From positions 434,001 through 498,000 of the forward strand of contig NZ_JASZYV010000002.1 of NCBI RefSeq assembly GCF_030316895.1: 64,000 nucleotides of DNA. The letters run 5' to 3'. Position 1 is the first letter of the stretch. Each line of letters opens with the position of its first letter. The notes beneath the pieces were generated by a model. The model saw nothing but the letters and a program-made list of their open reading frames with translations, made no database searches and was not told the origin of the DNA. The translations under genes and the position numbers were made by a program. Source of the stretch: Variovorax dokdonensis (GTDB lineage: Bacteria > Pseudomonadota > Gammaproteobacteria > Burkholderiales > Burkholderiaceae_C). This document shows, piece after piece, positions 1 through 9,290 of the stretch.

Positions 1-19
1 GGCTAAACTCGCGCCGCTT

Positions 20-48
20 GCAGGTGGGCATTTCGAGCCCATGCCTGC
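20..48. other. Hairpin upstream of hupB
   Basis: GCAGG (20-24) pairs with CCTGC (44-48) and TGGGC (25-29) with GCCCA (37-41) around a 7-nt loop, with a 2-nt bulge. There is no T-run after it, so it is not a clear terminator. It lies about 45 bases before the hupB start and could be leader structure or the tail of a gene left of the window. The loop does not match a tRNA T-loop. Confidence 0.3.
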
Positions 49-91
49 GCCACCATCGGCAACATGGTGAATAACCTCAAGGAACCATTCA

Positions 92-457
92 GTGAATCGC
101 ATCGAACTCGTCGAGAAAATCGCCACGACCCACAACGTCAGCAAGGCTGAAGCCGGTCGCATCCTGGAAACCGTGACCAGCAGCATCGTGGCTGCCGTGA
201 AGAAGGGCGACCCCGTCCAGCTGATCGGCTTCGGCACCTTCAAGCAAGTGGCTCGCGCCGCTCGCACCGGCTTCAACCCCCAGGCCGGCGCCAAGATCAA
301 GATCGCTGCGCAAAAGGTGCCGAAGTTCGTGCCGGGCGCTGCCTTCAAGGCCGCCGTGGACGCCAAGTTCGCCAAGCGCCAGGCCGAAAAGGCTGCCACC
401 AAGCCAGTGGCCAAGAAGGCCGCTGCGCCGAAGAAGGCTGCTGCCAAGAAGAAGTAA
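92..457 (+). CDS. hupB: HU-family DNA-binding protein with basic C-terminal tail
   Basis: Histone-like nucleoid protein that binds and bends DNA as a dimer. The first 90 or so residues are a normal HU fold: MNRIELVEKIA opening, GFGTF at about residues 47-51 and the RTGFNPQAG DNA-binding arm at about 58-66. A tail of about 30 residues rich in Lys, Ala and Pro (ending KKAAAPKKAAAKKK) follows, giving 121 aa against about 90 for ordinary HU. The start is GTG at 92, with AAGGA eight bases upstream. Lysine-rich tails of this type occur on HU proteins of several high-GC bacteria and resemble histone H1 tails. A hairpin terminator follows. Confident for the family; the gene symbol is by analogy. Confidence 0.93.
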   Translation: MNRIELVEKIATTHNVSKAEAGRILETVTSSIVAAVKKGDPVQLIGFGTFKQVARAARTGFNPQAGAKIKIAAQKVPKFVPGAAFKAAVDAKFAKRQAEKAATKPVAKKAAAPKKAAAKKK

Positions 458-490
458 GCACCTCGCCGCACGTCAGTGCGCAGGAAAGCA

Positions 491-520
491 GAAACGGCCC
501 TTCGGGGCCGTTTTCATTTT
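491..520 (+). terminator. Intrinsic terminator after hupB
   Basis: AAACGGCCC, loop TTC, GGGGCCGTTT, then TTCATTTT: a GC-rich stem followed by a T-rich tract, 35 bases past the hupB stop. It lies between hupB and the convergent ACR3 gene; the run of A before the stem is short, so it should work mainly on the plus strand. Confidence 0.8.
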
Positions 521-533
521 GGGCCGATCCGCC

Positions 534-1610
534 TCAATCGGTGCGCATCGGTTGGCCGGCTTCATACCAGCCTTGCGTGCGGTTCACCACCGCCACCACC
601 GCAAGCATCACGGGCACTTCGATGAGGACCCCGACGACCGTTGCGAGCGCGGCGCCGGACTCGAAGCCGAACAGACTGATGGCGGTCGCCACGGCGAGCT
701 CGAAGAAGTTGCTGGCGCCGATCAAGGCGGAAGGGCCGGCAACGCAGTGCTTCACGCCCAGCTTGCGATTGAGCACATAGGCAAGTCCCGAGTTGAGCAC
801 CACCTGGATGAAGATCGGCACCGCCAGCAGCGCGATGACGATCGGCTGCTCGAGGATGGCCTGCCCCTGGAAGGCGAACAGCAGCACCAGCGTCATGAGG
901 AGCGCCACGATCGAGAAAGGCCCGAGCCGCGCGGCCACGCGCTCGAAGTGTGCAGTGCCCTGGCGCAGCAGAGCCTTGCGCCAGAGCTGGGAGAGGATGA
1001 CCGGCACCACGATGTACAGGCCCACGGACACCAGGAGGGTGTCCCAGGGCACCGCGATGGAAGACAAGCCCAGCAGCAGCGCCACCACCGGGGCGAAGGC
1101 GATCACCATGATCGCGTCATTGAGCGCGACCTGCGACAGCGTGAAGTACGGGTCGCCCTTGCAGAGCTGGCTCCAGACGAAGACCATCGCCGTGCACGGC
1201 GCGGCCGCCAGCAGGATGAGGCCGGCGACATAGCTGTCGAGCTGGTCCGCGGGCAGCAGCGGTGCGAAGAAGTGGCGAATGAAGATCCACCCCAGCAACG
1301 CCATCGAGAAGGGCTTGACCGCCCAGTTGATGAACAGCGTGACGCCGATGCCGCGCCAATGCGAAGCCACCTGGCCCAGTGCGCCGAAGTCGATCTTCAG
1401 CAGCATCGGGATGATCATCACCCAGATGAGCAGGCCGACCGGAACGTTCACCCGGGCGACCTCCATGCCGCCGACGGCCTTCGACAGGCCCGGCAGCAGT
1501 TGCCCCAGTGCGATTCCGGCGACGATGCACAGGCCGACCCAGACGGTCAGGTAGCGCTCGAAGAAGCCGATGGCGGGCGGCGAGGGCTTGGTCGCGGCGA
1601 TGGTGGTCAT
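534..1610 (-). CDS. acr3: ACR3-family arsenite efflux permease
   Basis: Inner-membrane carrier that exports arsenite, the last step of arsenate detoxification after ArsC. The 358-aa protein begins MTTIAATK and has about ten hydrophobic segments from residue 17 on, the length and pattern of the ACR3/BASS superfamily rather than of ArsB. The CTAMVF stretch (near residue 160) carries the Cys that ACR3 proteins conserve. The open frame continues upstream to 1991, but that extension is arsC read out of frame, so ATG 1610 is chosen. Last gene of a five-gene arsenic operon, 13 bases after arsC. Confidence 0.92.
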   Translation of the reverse strand: MTTIAATKPSPPAIGFFERYLTVWVGLCIVAGIALGQLLPGLSKAVGGMEVARVNVPVGLLIWVMIIPMLLKIDFGALGQVASHWRGIGVTLFINWAVKPFSMALLGWIFIRHFFAPLLPADQLDSYVAGLILLAAAPCTAMVFVWSQLCKGDPYFTLSQVALNDAIMVIAFAPVVALLLGLSSIAVPWDTLLVSVGLYIVVPVILSQLWRKALLRQGTAHFERVAARLGPFSIVALLMTLVLLFAFQGQAILEQPIVIALLAVPIFIQVVLNSGLAYVLNRKLGVKHCVAGPSALIGASNFFELAVATAISLFGFESGAALATVVGVLIEVPVMLAVVAVVNRTQGWYEAGQPMRTD

Positions 1611-1623
1611 GCGTTGCAGGGCG

Positions 1624-2112
1624 CTAGTTGGACGAGATGCGCGTGAGCTCGGCTTGCAGCTCGGCGTTGGAAAGATGCTGCAGCGGCAGCGCCAGCAGTT
1701 GCAGCATCCGGTAGCCAATGGCCTGGCGGGTGAGGTCGAAGGCGGCTTGCCTGCCCGGCTCCGGCGCATTGGACGGGTCCGCGTATCCCCAATGGACCTT
1801 GACCGGGCTGCCCGGCCAGTAGGGGCATTGTTCGGCGGCCGCGCTGTCGCACACGGTGATGACGATCCGCATCTCGGGCGCACCGGGCTCGGTGAACTCG
1901 TCCCAGCTCTTGCTTCGGTAGCCCGCCGTATCGACGCCCGCGTTGGCGAGCGCCTCCAATGCAAGCGGGTTGATTCGTCCACTGGGCGCACTGCCCGCGC
2001 TGAACGCTCGCACGTCCTTGCCCAGCACGCGGGCCCAATGGTTGAGCATGCCCTCGCTCAGCACGCTGCGGGCGGAGTTGTGCGTGCAGAGGATCAGTAC
2101 ATGGGTGGTCAC
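1624..2112 (-). CDS. arsC: Arsenate reductase ArsC, LMW-phosphatase type (copy 1)
   Basis: Cytoplasmic reductase converting arsenate to arsenite. The N-terminal P-loop is C9-T-H-N-S-A-R15-S, the CX5R signature of low-molecular-weight phosphatase-type ArsC. Cys88 and Cys96 (TVCDS and QCPYWPG) are placed for the thiol relay of this class. The length of 162 aa is slightly longer than the classical 130-140 aa. It begins 3 bases after the neighbouring arsC and shares its layout (NPLAL, RSKSWDEF, WPG), so the two are tandem paralogues. Reduction by thioredoxin or glutaredoxin cannot be told from sequence alone. Confidence 0.92.
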   Translation of the reverse strand: MTTHVLILCTHNSARSVLSEGMLNHWARVLGKDVRAFSAGSAPSGRINPLALEALANAGVDTAGYRSKSWDEFTEPGAPEMRIVITVCDSAAAEQCPYWPGSPVKVHWGYADPSNAPEPGRQAAFDLTRQAIGYRMLQLLALPLQHLSNAELQAELTRISSN

Positions 2113-2115
2113 GGG

Positions 2116-2610
2116 TCAGCGCTTTCCGATGTCCTTGACTTCGCGATGGATGGCCATTGCATCGAGGCGTTCGAGTGGCAGGGCCAGCATCAACTCGATG
2201 CGACGCTTGAGCGTGACGGCAGCATCGCGAAATTGCATGCGCTTCTCTACTTCCGTTCCCTCGAAGCTTGCCGGATCGGCGACACCCCAATGCGCAGTCA
2301 CGGGGTGACCTGGCCATACAGGGCAGACCTCGCCGGCAGCCTTGTCGCAGACGGTAAGCACGAAGTCGAGTTGTGGTGCGTCAGATTGCGCGAACTCATC
2401 CCAGCTCTTGCTACGGAATCCATCGGTCGGAATGCGCATGGACCGGAGGGTGTCCAGTGCCAAAGGGTTGACCATTGCGTTGGGATGGCTGCCGGCGGAG
2501 TAGGCGCGAAAGCGGTCATGCCCGAGTTCGTTCAAGAGTCCTTCGGCCATGATGGAACGCGCGGAATTGCCCGTGCAGATGAACAGCACGTTGAAGATTT
2601 TCTTTGCCAA
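2116..2610 (-). CDS. arsC: Arsenate reductase ArsC, LMW-phosphatase type (copy 2)
   Basis: Second arsenate reductase of the operon, 164 aa, with CX5R loop C12-T-G-N-S-A-R18-S and relay cysteines Cys88 and Cys96 (TVCDK, VCPVWPG). It shares the RSKSWDEF block and the overall length with the downstream copy but differs throughout, so the duplication is old. It lies between the arsI-like gene (10 bases) and the other arsC (3 bases), consistent with one transcript. Two reductases may differ in electron donor or affinity; that is inference. Confidence 0.92.
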   Translation of the reverse strand: MAKKIFNVLFICTGNSARSIMAEGLLNELGHDRFRAYSAGSHPNAMVNPLALDTLRSMRIPTDGFRSKSWDEFAQSDAPQLDFVLTVCDKAAGEVCPVWPGHPVTAHWGVADPASFEGTEVEKRMQFRDAAVTLKRRIELMLALPLERLDAMAIHREVKDIGKR

Positions 2611-2620
2611 GACTTTTCCT

Positions 2621-3097
2621 TCAGCAGCAGGAGGACACCGGCTTACCCGCCGCGTCGACGGGCTTGCCGCGCGAGAGGGCCGTGCAGCAGGCGGCAGCCT
2701 GCGGCTGAGCTTCCTGTGCGCTTTCTCCGAAGACGGGGATGTTGTCCAGCGTGCGGAAGTGCTCCCACGCGATGCCTTGCGGGTCCGTGATCCAGTACTT
2801 GTCGCTGCGGGCGTAGCAACAGCTGGTTTCGCCCTGGTCGAGAAGGCTCATGTCCGCCTCTTGCGCGCGGGTCTTGAGTTCGGCGAGTTCCTGGGCGTCG
2901 TCCGTCTGAAATCCGAGGTGATCGATGCCGACAGCCTGGCCGCGCGTAGAAATGGCGAAGTTGATGCGCGGATCTTCGATCATCCACTTCGCGTAGTCGG
3001 ACTCGATGCGCGTCGGTTCAGCCCCGAACAGCCTCGAATAGAAAGCGATGCTGGCTTGCAGATCGATGACATGAGCGTGAACATGAAAGCGCTTCAT
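2621..3097 (-). CDS. arsI: ArsI/CadI-family dioxygenase-fold protein (VOC), possible C-As lyase
   Basis: VOC-fold protein of the ArsI/CadI family, 158 aa. ArsI enzymes cleave the carbon-arsenic bond of trivalent methyl or aromatic arsenicals with non-heme iron. Likely metal ligands are His5 or His7 (FHVHAHV), His60 (GIDHLGFQ) and Glu112 (AWEHF). The vicinal pair Cys93-Cys94 (ETSCCYA) matches the arsenic-binding pair of proven ArsI lyases. Extra cysteines lie near the end (AACC and the final SSCC). Placed between arsR and arsC. Some family members are only called cadmium-induced CadI, so lyase activity is probable, not shown. Confidence 0.8.
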   Translation of the reverse strand: MKRFHVHAHVIDLQASIAFYSRLFGAEPTRIESDYAKWMIEDPRINFAISTRGQAVGIDHLGFQTDDAQELAELKTRAQEADMSLLDQGETSCCYARSDKYWITDPQGIAWEHFRTLDNIPVFGESAQEAQPQAAACCTALSRGKPVDAAGKPVSSCC

Positions 3098-3122
3098 CTT
3101 GGTCTCCTATGGGAAAAGAGGA

Positions 3123-3449
3123 TCAGCAGGGACAGGCCTTGGCAGTGGGCTCGACCGCGCAGCCGGCGCCCTGGCAGCAGTTGTCGGTGAGATAGCCGAG
3201 CAGCGCGTTCATGTTCTCGTAGGCGGCGCGGTAGATGAGGTAGCGGCTCGCCCTTTCCTGGGTAACGAGGCCGGAGCTCACCAGCTCCTTGAGATGAAAC
3301 GACAGCGTGGCCGGCGGGATGCCCAAGGCCTCCTGCATCACGCCAGGCGTGAGGCCGTCCTGCCCTGAAACCACCAGCGCCCTGAAAACCTCCAGGCGCA
3401 CGGGATGGGCCAGCGCGGCCAGGCATTGGACAACGTCTTTGGATTCCAT
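3123..3449 (-). CDS. arsR: ArsR-family arsenite-responsive repressor
   Basis: Winged-helix metalloregulator of 108 aa that represses the operon until arsenite binds. The helix-turn-helix is around residues 40-60 (ALGIPPATLSFHLKELVSSG). The ELCVCDL metal box of E. coli ArsR is absent; instead cysteines cluster at the C-terminus (Cys91, Cys92, Cys97, Cys106, Cys108; NCCQGAGC), like the Acidithiobacillus-type ArsR. Two starts are possible: ATG 3488 (121 aa) or ATG 3449. I choose 3449 because a well-spaced promoter puts the transcription start at that ATG and because the operator dyad would otherwise lie inside the coding region. Confidence 0.9.
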   Translation of the reverse strand: MESKDVVQCLAALAHPVRLEVFRALVVSGQDGLTPGVMQEALGIPPATLSFHLKELVSSGLVTQERASRYLIYRAAYENMNALLGYLTDNCCQGAGCAVEPTAKACPC

Positions 3450-3485
3450 AATTCGAGCATAATCGAAATATGGAATCGCGGTCAA
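3442..3485 (-). promoter_or_regulatory. ars operon promoter with ArsR operator dyad
   Basis: On the minus strand, TTGACC (3485-3480), 18 bases, then TATGCT (3461-3456), then 6 bases and the arsR ATG. An interrupted dyad covers it: GATTCCATA (3442-3450) and TATGGAATC (3469-3477), with an inner TTCGA (3452-3456) and TCGAA (3463-3467). The dyad overlaps the -10 and spacer, as expected for an ArsR operator. No Shine-Dalgarno sequence precedes the ATG, so a leaderless transcript is likely. Confidence 0.75.
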
Positions 3486-3530
3486 CACCGCATTGCTCTT
3501 GGCTCGCTCCGATGGGCGAGCCCCAGTCGC

Positions 3531-3908
3531 TCAGCGACGATCCAGCGCCTGCACTTCGATCTCCACGCGCGCGCCCTTGTAGAGCTTGGCCTCGACGGTC
3601 GAGCGCGCCGGCAGGGCGCCGGCGAAGTGCTTGCTGTATTCCTCGTTGAAGGCGCCGAACTCGTTCAGGTCGGCCAGCCAGATGGTGGCGCGCACCACAT
3701 CGCTCATGCCCAGGCCGCATTCGGACAGGGTCAGCGCGATGCGTTCGAGCACGGCCTTGGTCTGCGCCTGGATGCCACCTTCGATGATGTTGGCCTGCGC
3801 GTCCATGGCCAGGACGCCGGAAAGAAAGACGAAGCCACCGGCGCGCACCGCCTTCGAGAACGGAACGGGCAGCGGGCTGGGAATGCGTTCGATGTCGGCG
3901 TTGCTCAT
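3531..3908 (-). CDS. ridA: RidA-family 2-imino/enamino acid deaminase
   Basis: Small (125 aa) Rid-family protein that hydrolyses reactive 2-imino acids to 2-keto acids and ammonia. It shows the family features FVFLSGVLAMD (about residues 26-36), QTKAVLERI and VRATIWLADLNEFGAFNEEY (about 78-97). The active-site Arg of Rid proteins is expected near residue 100-105, where ARSTVEA is seen. Its ATG overlaps the stop of the upstream N-acyl-D-amino-acid deacylase by 4 bases, so the two are translationally coupled. The operon also holds a FAD amino-acid dehydrogenase that would make exactly these imino acids. Confidence 0.92.
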   Translation of the reverse strand: MSNADIERIPSPLPVPFSKAVRAGGFVFLSGVLAMDAQANIIEGGIQAQTKAVLERIALTLSECGLGMSDVVRATIWLADLNEFGAFNEEYSKHFAGALPARSTVEAKLYKGARVEIEVQALDRR

Positions 3909-5362
3909 GCGTGTTCCTCGATGTCTTTTCGGGTGATGACTTGCCCACTGCGCGCACCGGTGTGCGCGCCCAGGTTCCAGGTGATGGCGCCGTTGACGAT
4001 GACGGTATCGATGCCTTCGGCGGGGCGGGTCGGGGCTTCGTAGTTCGCGGCGTCGCGCACGGTGGCCGCGTCGAAAATCACGATGTCGGCATGGTGGCCG
4101 ACCTTGATCAGGCCGCGTTCGTGCAGGCCGAAGTTGCGCGCCGTCAGGCCGGTCATCTTCCAGACGGCCGTTTCCAGCGGGAACAGGCCGACGTCGCGGC
4201 TGTAGTGGCCGAGCACGCGCGGGAAGGTGCCCCAAAGCCGAGGATGCGGCTTGTCGCCCAGGGGGATGCCGTCCGAACCGACCATGGTTTCCTCGAACGC
4301 CAGCACACGCTGCACGTCGTCCTCGTCCATCATGAAATAGATGGCGCTGCCGGGCTGGAGCCGCCGCGCGGCCTCCTCGTTGGGCACGCCCCATTCCTTC
4401 GCGATGTCGGCCAGGTCGCGGCCGGCGCATTCCGGATGCGGCTCGCTGCTGGCGATGAGCACGCGACCGTCGAGCAGGCCGCGGTCGGTGCGGATCATGG
4501 TCGAGCCGGCCGTGTACGGATAGCAGTCGAGCGAGACGCACTGGTGCTGCATCGCGTTCTTGATGAAGGGCAGCGTGACGCGCGTCTTGCCGAAGTTCTG
4601 CGTGTTCTGCACCTTGTGATGCGACACCACCACGGGCACGTCGAGTTCGCGGCCGATGTGGAAGGTCTCTTCCAGCGCCTGCATGACTGCGTCGCTCTCG
4701 TCGCGCATGTGGGTGGCGTAGATGGCCTTGCGCGCGCTCAGCGGACGGCTGACTTCGATGATCTCCTCGGTGCTGGCCTTGACGGCCGGCGGATAGAAGG
4801 TGCCGGTCGAAAGTCCGATGGCGCCGGCTTGCATGGCCTCCTCGACCAGGGCCTGCATGGCGGCGATCTCGCGTTCGTCGGCCACCCGGTCGAGCGAGTC
4901 CATGGTCACTGCGCGCAGGGTCGAGTGGCCGACCATCGCCGCGACGTTCACGGAAGCTGGCGCGGCGCGCAGCGCGTCGAGGTAGGCGCGGAAGGTGGTG
5001 TAGCGGCCTTCGTGTGGCGAATCGAGCAGGCTGAGCGGCATGGGCAGTTCCATGTCGTCGCGCAGCGGCGCGGCGCTGATGCCGCAGTTGCCGGTCACCA
5101 CCGTGGTCACACCCTGCGAGACTTTGAAGGGCACCGTCGCCTGCGACAGCACCGCCTGGTCGTCGTGCGTGTGCGAGTCGATGAAGCCGGGTGCGACGGT
5201 GCGGCCTTTCGCATCGATGGTCCGTGTCGCCGTGTGGCTGGCCAGGTCGCCAATGGCGACGATGCGTCCGGCCGTCACGCCGACATCCGCGTCGAAGCGC
5301 GGCGCCTTGCTGCCGTCGATCACGGTGCCGCCACGGATCAGCAGGTCGTAGTGGATGGTCAT
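3905..5362 (-). CDS. N-acyl-D-amino-acid deacylase (D-aminoacylase)
   Basis: Amidohydrolase-superfamily enzyme of 485 aa that removes the acyl group from N-acyl-D-amino acids. Seen: N-terminal LIRGGTVIDG strand, metal-binding H64-T-H66 (IDSHTHDD), the family Cys93 in GNCGIS, a THMRDES block, a SHHK block and a late GSDG with the catalytic Asp. These match the D-aminoacylase family (Alcaligenes DAA type) in order and spacing. It follows the ABC transporter by 19 bases and overlaps ridA by 4. The product, a free D-amino acid, is the substrate of the dehydrogenase at the head of the operon. Confidence 0.93.
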   Translation of the reverse strand: MTIHYDLLIRGGTVIDGSKAPRFDADVGVTAGRIVAIGDLASHTATRTIDAKGRTVAPGFIDSHTHDDQAVLSQATVPFKVSQGVTTVVTGNCGISAAPLRDDMELPMPLSLLDSPHEGRYTTFRAYLDALRAAPASVNVAAMVGHSTLRAVTMDSLDRVADEREIAAMQALVEEAMQAGAIGLSTGTFYPPAVKASTEEIIEVSRPLSARKAIYATHMRDESDAVMQALEETFHIGRELDVPVVVSHHKVQNTQNFGKTRVTLPFIKNAMQHQCVSLDCYPYTAGSTMIRTDRGLLDGRVLIASSEPHPECAGRDLADIAKEWGVPNEEAARRLQPGSAIYFMMDEDDVQRVLAFEETMVGSDGIPLGDKPHPRLWGTFPRVLGHYSRDVGLFPLETAVWKMTGLTARNFGLHERGLIKVGHHADIVIFDAATVRDAANYEAPTRPAEGIDTVIVNGAITWNLGAHTGARSGQVITRKDIEEHA

Positions 5363-5381
5363 GTCTGGAAGGGTCCTCGTT

Positions 5382-6370
5382 TCAACGGAAGTGGCAGGCC
5401 ACCTGGTGTTCGACGGCCGTGTTGCCGGGCCGGGCGCTCAAGGCGGGTGCCTGCGTCTTGCAGATGTCCTGGGCCAGCGGGCAGCGGGTATGGAACCGGC
5501 AACCTGACGGCGGATTCGCCGGGCTGGGTGGATCGCCTTGCAGCAGCATGCGCTTGGCCGGCGTGCGCGGGTTGGGCACCGGCGCGGCCGACAGCAGGAT
5601 CTCGGTGTACGGATGGCGCGGCGACGCGAACAGCGTGTCGCGATCCGCGATCTCGACGATGTGCCCGAGGTACATCACCGCGACCCGGTGGCTGATGTGC
5701 CGAACCACCGCCAGGTCGTGAGCCACGAAAAGGTAGGCGATGCCGAACTCCGCCTGCAGGTCCATCAGCAGGTTGACGACCTGGGCCTGCACCGACACGT
5801 CGAGGGCCGAGACCGGCTCGTCGCACACGATGAGCTTCGGGTTGAGCGCCAGTGCGCGCGCGATGCCCAGGCGCTGGCGCTGGCCGCCGGAGAACTCGTG
5901 CGGGTACTTGTCGACCGCCTCGGGGCGCAGCCCCACCTTCTCGAACAGCCAGCGCACGCGCTCGCGGCGCTCGGCGGCCGAATTCATGCCGAAGTTGCGC
6001 AGCGGCTCGGCCACGATCTCGCCGGCCAGCTGGCGCGGGCTGAGCGAGGCGTACGGGTCCTGGAAGATGATCTGCACGTCGCGCCGACGCAGGCGCATCT
6101 GTTCGGGGGGCAGCGAGAGCAGTTCCTCGCCGTCGAGCTTGACCGAGCCGGAGGTCGGCTCGATGAGCCGCATCACCGACTTGGCCGTGGTCGTCTTGCC
6201 GCAGCCCGACTCGCCTACCAGCGACAGCGTCTCGCCGCGCGCGACGTCGAACGACACGCCGTCGACGGCCTGCACGGCGGGCCGGGCGGGCGCCAGCCAG
6301 CGCCGGGGCGAGTGGTAATGCTTCTTGAGGTCGCGCACCTGCAGCAGGGCGGGCGCGGTATCGGTGGCGT

Positions 6371-6374
<4 letters not shown>
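5382..6374 (-). CDS. dppF: Oligo/dipeptide ABC transporter ATP-binding protein (DppF/OppF type)
   Basis: ATPase subunit, 330 aa, of a peptide/opine/nickel-type importer. Walker [10 protein letters not shown] (near residue 54), Q-loop QDPYASL, signature FSGGQRQR, Walker B LIVCDEP and the H-loop VAHD are all intact. The C-terminal oligopeptide domain carries the cysteines [15 protein letters not shown], which in this family may bind an iron-sulfur cluster. ATG 6374 overlaps the end of the partner ATPase gene by 4 bases; the longer open frame upstream is the neighbour read out of frame. Works as a heterodimer with the 6371-7411 product. Confidence 0.94.
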
Positions 6375-7411
<1,037 letters not shown>

Positions 7412-7424
7412 GGGGCGCCGCCGC

Positions 7425-8318
7425 TCAGAGTTGTCGTGCCAGGCGCGGATCGAGCGCATCGCGCAGGCCGTCGCCGAGCATGTTGATGGCCAGCACGGTC
7501 GCGGCCAGCAGGATGCCGGGGTACAGGATGATGTGGAAGGCCACGGCCACGAAGTTGCGGCCCTCGGCCATCATGTTCCCCCAGCTCGGCGTCTGCGGCG
7601 GCACGCCCACGCCCAGGAACGAAAGCGCCGCCTCGGTCAGCACCGCGGCGGCGGCGACGAAGGTGGCCTGCACGATCAGCGGGGCGATCATGTTGGGCAC
7701 CACATGCCGCAACAGGATCACCGGCAGCCGCGTGCCCACCGCATGCGCCGCCTCCACGAAAAGCTGCTCGCGCAGCGTCAGCGCCAGCGAGCGCACCAGC
7801 CGCACGACGCGGGGAATCTCGGGAATGGTGATGGCGATGATGACCGTCGTCAGGCTGGCCCGCGTCACGGCCATCAACGCGATGGCCAGCAGGATGCCGG
7901 GAATGGCCATCAGCCCGTCCATCACGCGCATGATGAAAGAATCTGCCCAGCGCACGAAGCCGGCCATCAGGCCCAGCAGCAGCCCCAGGACGGTGGCGAG
8001 CACGCCGACGGACAGGCCGACGATCATCGACACGCGACCGCCCCACACCGCGCGGCTGAACACGTCGCGCCCCAGCGCATCGGTGCCGAACCAGTGGTCG
8101 GCCGATGCGGTCTGCATGCGCGACAGGACATCCATGTCCTGCGGGTCGTGGGTCGCGATCCATGGCGCGAAGATCGCCAGCGCCGCCATGGCGACCAGCA
8201 ACACGCCGCCGATGATCAGCGTCGGGTGCTTGCGCGCCCAGCGAAAGCGGGGCAGCACGAAAGGGGCTTCGTCCGCGGTGGCCGGCGCAGCTTCGGAGGT
8301 TGTGGGCAGGGCGGCCAT
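7425..8318 (-). CDS. dppC: Oligo/dipeptide ABC transporter permease (DppC/OppC type)
   Basis: Inner-membrane permease of 297 aa with six hydrophobic segments. A cytoplasmic N-tail of about 30 residues precedes the first segment, as in OppC/DppC. The [12 protein letters not shown] block (about residues 78-89) and the EAA coupling loop ([22 protein letters not shown]) identify the family. It starts 2 bases after the DppB-type gene and is followed by both ATPases, giving the usual B-C-D-F order. Confidence 0.94.
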   Translation of the reverse strand: MAALPTTSEAAPATADEAPFVLPRFRWARKHPTLIIGGVLLVAMAALAIFAPWIATHDPQDMDVLSRMQTASADHWFGTDALGRDVFSRAVWGGRVSMIVGLSVGVLATVLGLLLGLMAGFVRWADSFIMRVMDGLMAIPGILLAIALMAVTRASLTTVIIAITIPEIPRVVRLVRSLALTLREQLFVEAAHAVGTRLPVILLRHVVPNMIAPLIVQATFVAAAAVLTEAALSFLGVGVPPQTPSWGNMMAEGRNFVAVAFHIILYPGILLAATVLAINMLGDGLRDALDPRLARQL

Positions 8319-8320
8319 CG

Positions 8321-9256
8321 TCAGTATTGGATGCGCGGGTCGAACAGCTTGTAGCTCAGGTCGATCAGCAGATTGATCAGCACGTACACGCCGGCGGAGA
8401 TGAGCAGCACGCTCTGGATCACCGGATAGTCGTGCCGTTGCACCGAGTCGATGACCAGGCGGCCGACGCCGGGAATGGCGAACACGGTTTCGGTGACCAC
8501 CACGCCGCCGATCAGCAGCGCGATGCCCACGCCGATGGTGGTGGCGATGGGGATGGCCGCGTTGCGAAGCGCATGCCCCAGCACCGGCAGCACACCCAGT
8601 CCCTTGGCGCGCGCGGTGCGGATGTAGTCTTCGTGGAGCACTTCGAGCACGGTGGCGCGCGTCATCCGGGTGACGAGCGCGATGTAGACCAGCGCCAGGT
8701 TCACGCAAGGCAGCACCAGGCCGCGCAGCCATGCGCCCGCCCCGTCGGCGAAGCGCGAGTAGCCCTGCACCGGGAACCAGGGCAGCTGGACCGCGAACAC
8801 GTAGACCAGCAGGTAGCCCACGAGGAACACCGGCAGCGAGAAGGCGAGCACCGCGAAGATCATCACCAGGCGGTCGATCCAGGTGCCGGCCCGGTAGGCG
8901 GCCAGCGTGCCCAGCGGCACCGCGACCAGCATCGTCAGCACCATGGTCAGCGCGGCGATGGACAGCGTGGGCTCCAGCCGCTGCGCGAGCAGTTGCGAAA
9001 CGGGGACCTGCGTGAAGATCGAGGTGCCCAGATCGCCGCTCGCCAGCCTGGCGAGCCAGAGCATGAACTGCTGCCACAGCGGCTTGTCCAGGCCCAGCGC
9101 GGCATGCAGCTTGGCGATGTCTTCGCCGGTCGCCAGGTCGCCGGCGATCAGGGCGGCCGGGTCGCCGGGCGACAGGTGGATCAGCAGGAACACCACGACG
9201 GCGACCACGGCCATCACCGGAAGCGTTGCCGCCAGTCGTCTCAATACGTAGCCCAT
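8321..9256 (-). CDS. dppB: Oligo/dipeptide ABC transporter permease (DppB/OppB type)
   Basis: Inner-membrane permease, 311 aa. It opens MGYVLRRLAATLPVM with a first membrane helix, then HLSPGDPAALIAG, the periplasmic region, and the EAA-type loop HEDYIRTARAKGLGVLPVLGHALRNAAIP (about residues 200-228) that contacts the ATPases. The late VVVTETVFAIPGVGRLVIDSVQRHDYPVIQ segment is diagnostic of DppB/OppB/GsiC. It lies 34 bases after the binding-protein gene. Confidence 0.94.
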   Translation of the reverse strand: MGYVLRRLAATLPVMAVVAVVVFLLIHLSPGDPAALIAGDLATGEDIAKLHAALGLDKPLWQQFMLWLARLASGDLGTSIFTQVPVSQLLAQRLEPTLSIAALTMVLTMLVAVPLGTLAAYRAGTWIDRLVMIFAVLAFSLPVFLVGYLLVYVFAVQLPWFPVQGYSRFADGAGAWLRGLVLPCVNLALVYIALVTRMTRATVLEVLHEDYIRTARAKGLGVLPVLGHALRNAAIPIATTIGVGIALLIGGVVVTETVFAIPGVGRLVIDSVQRHDYPVIQSVLLISAGVYVLINLLIDLSYKLFDPRIQY

Positions 9257-9290
9257 GGTCGTCGTCTCGTGGTAGTTCGCCTTGGCCCGC

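Noticed and set aside
20..55. Possible 3' end of a tRNA (hairpin followed by GCCACCA)
   Set aside because: The stem loop has ATTTCGA instead of a T-loop sequence, and no matching acceptor strand is visible upstream.
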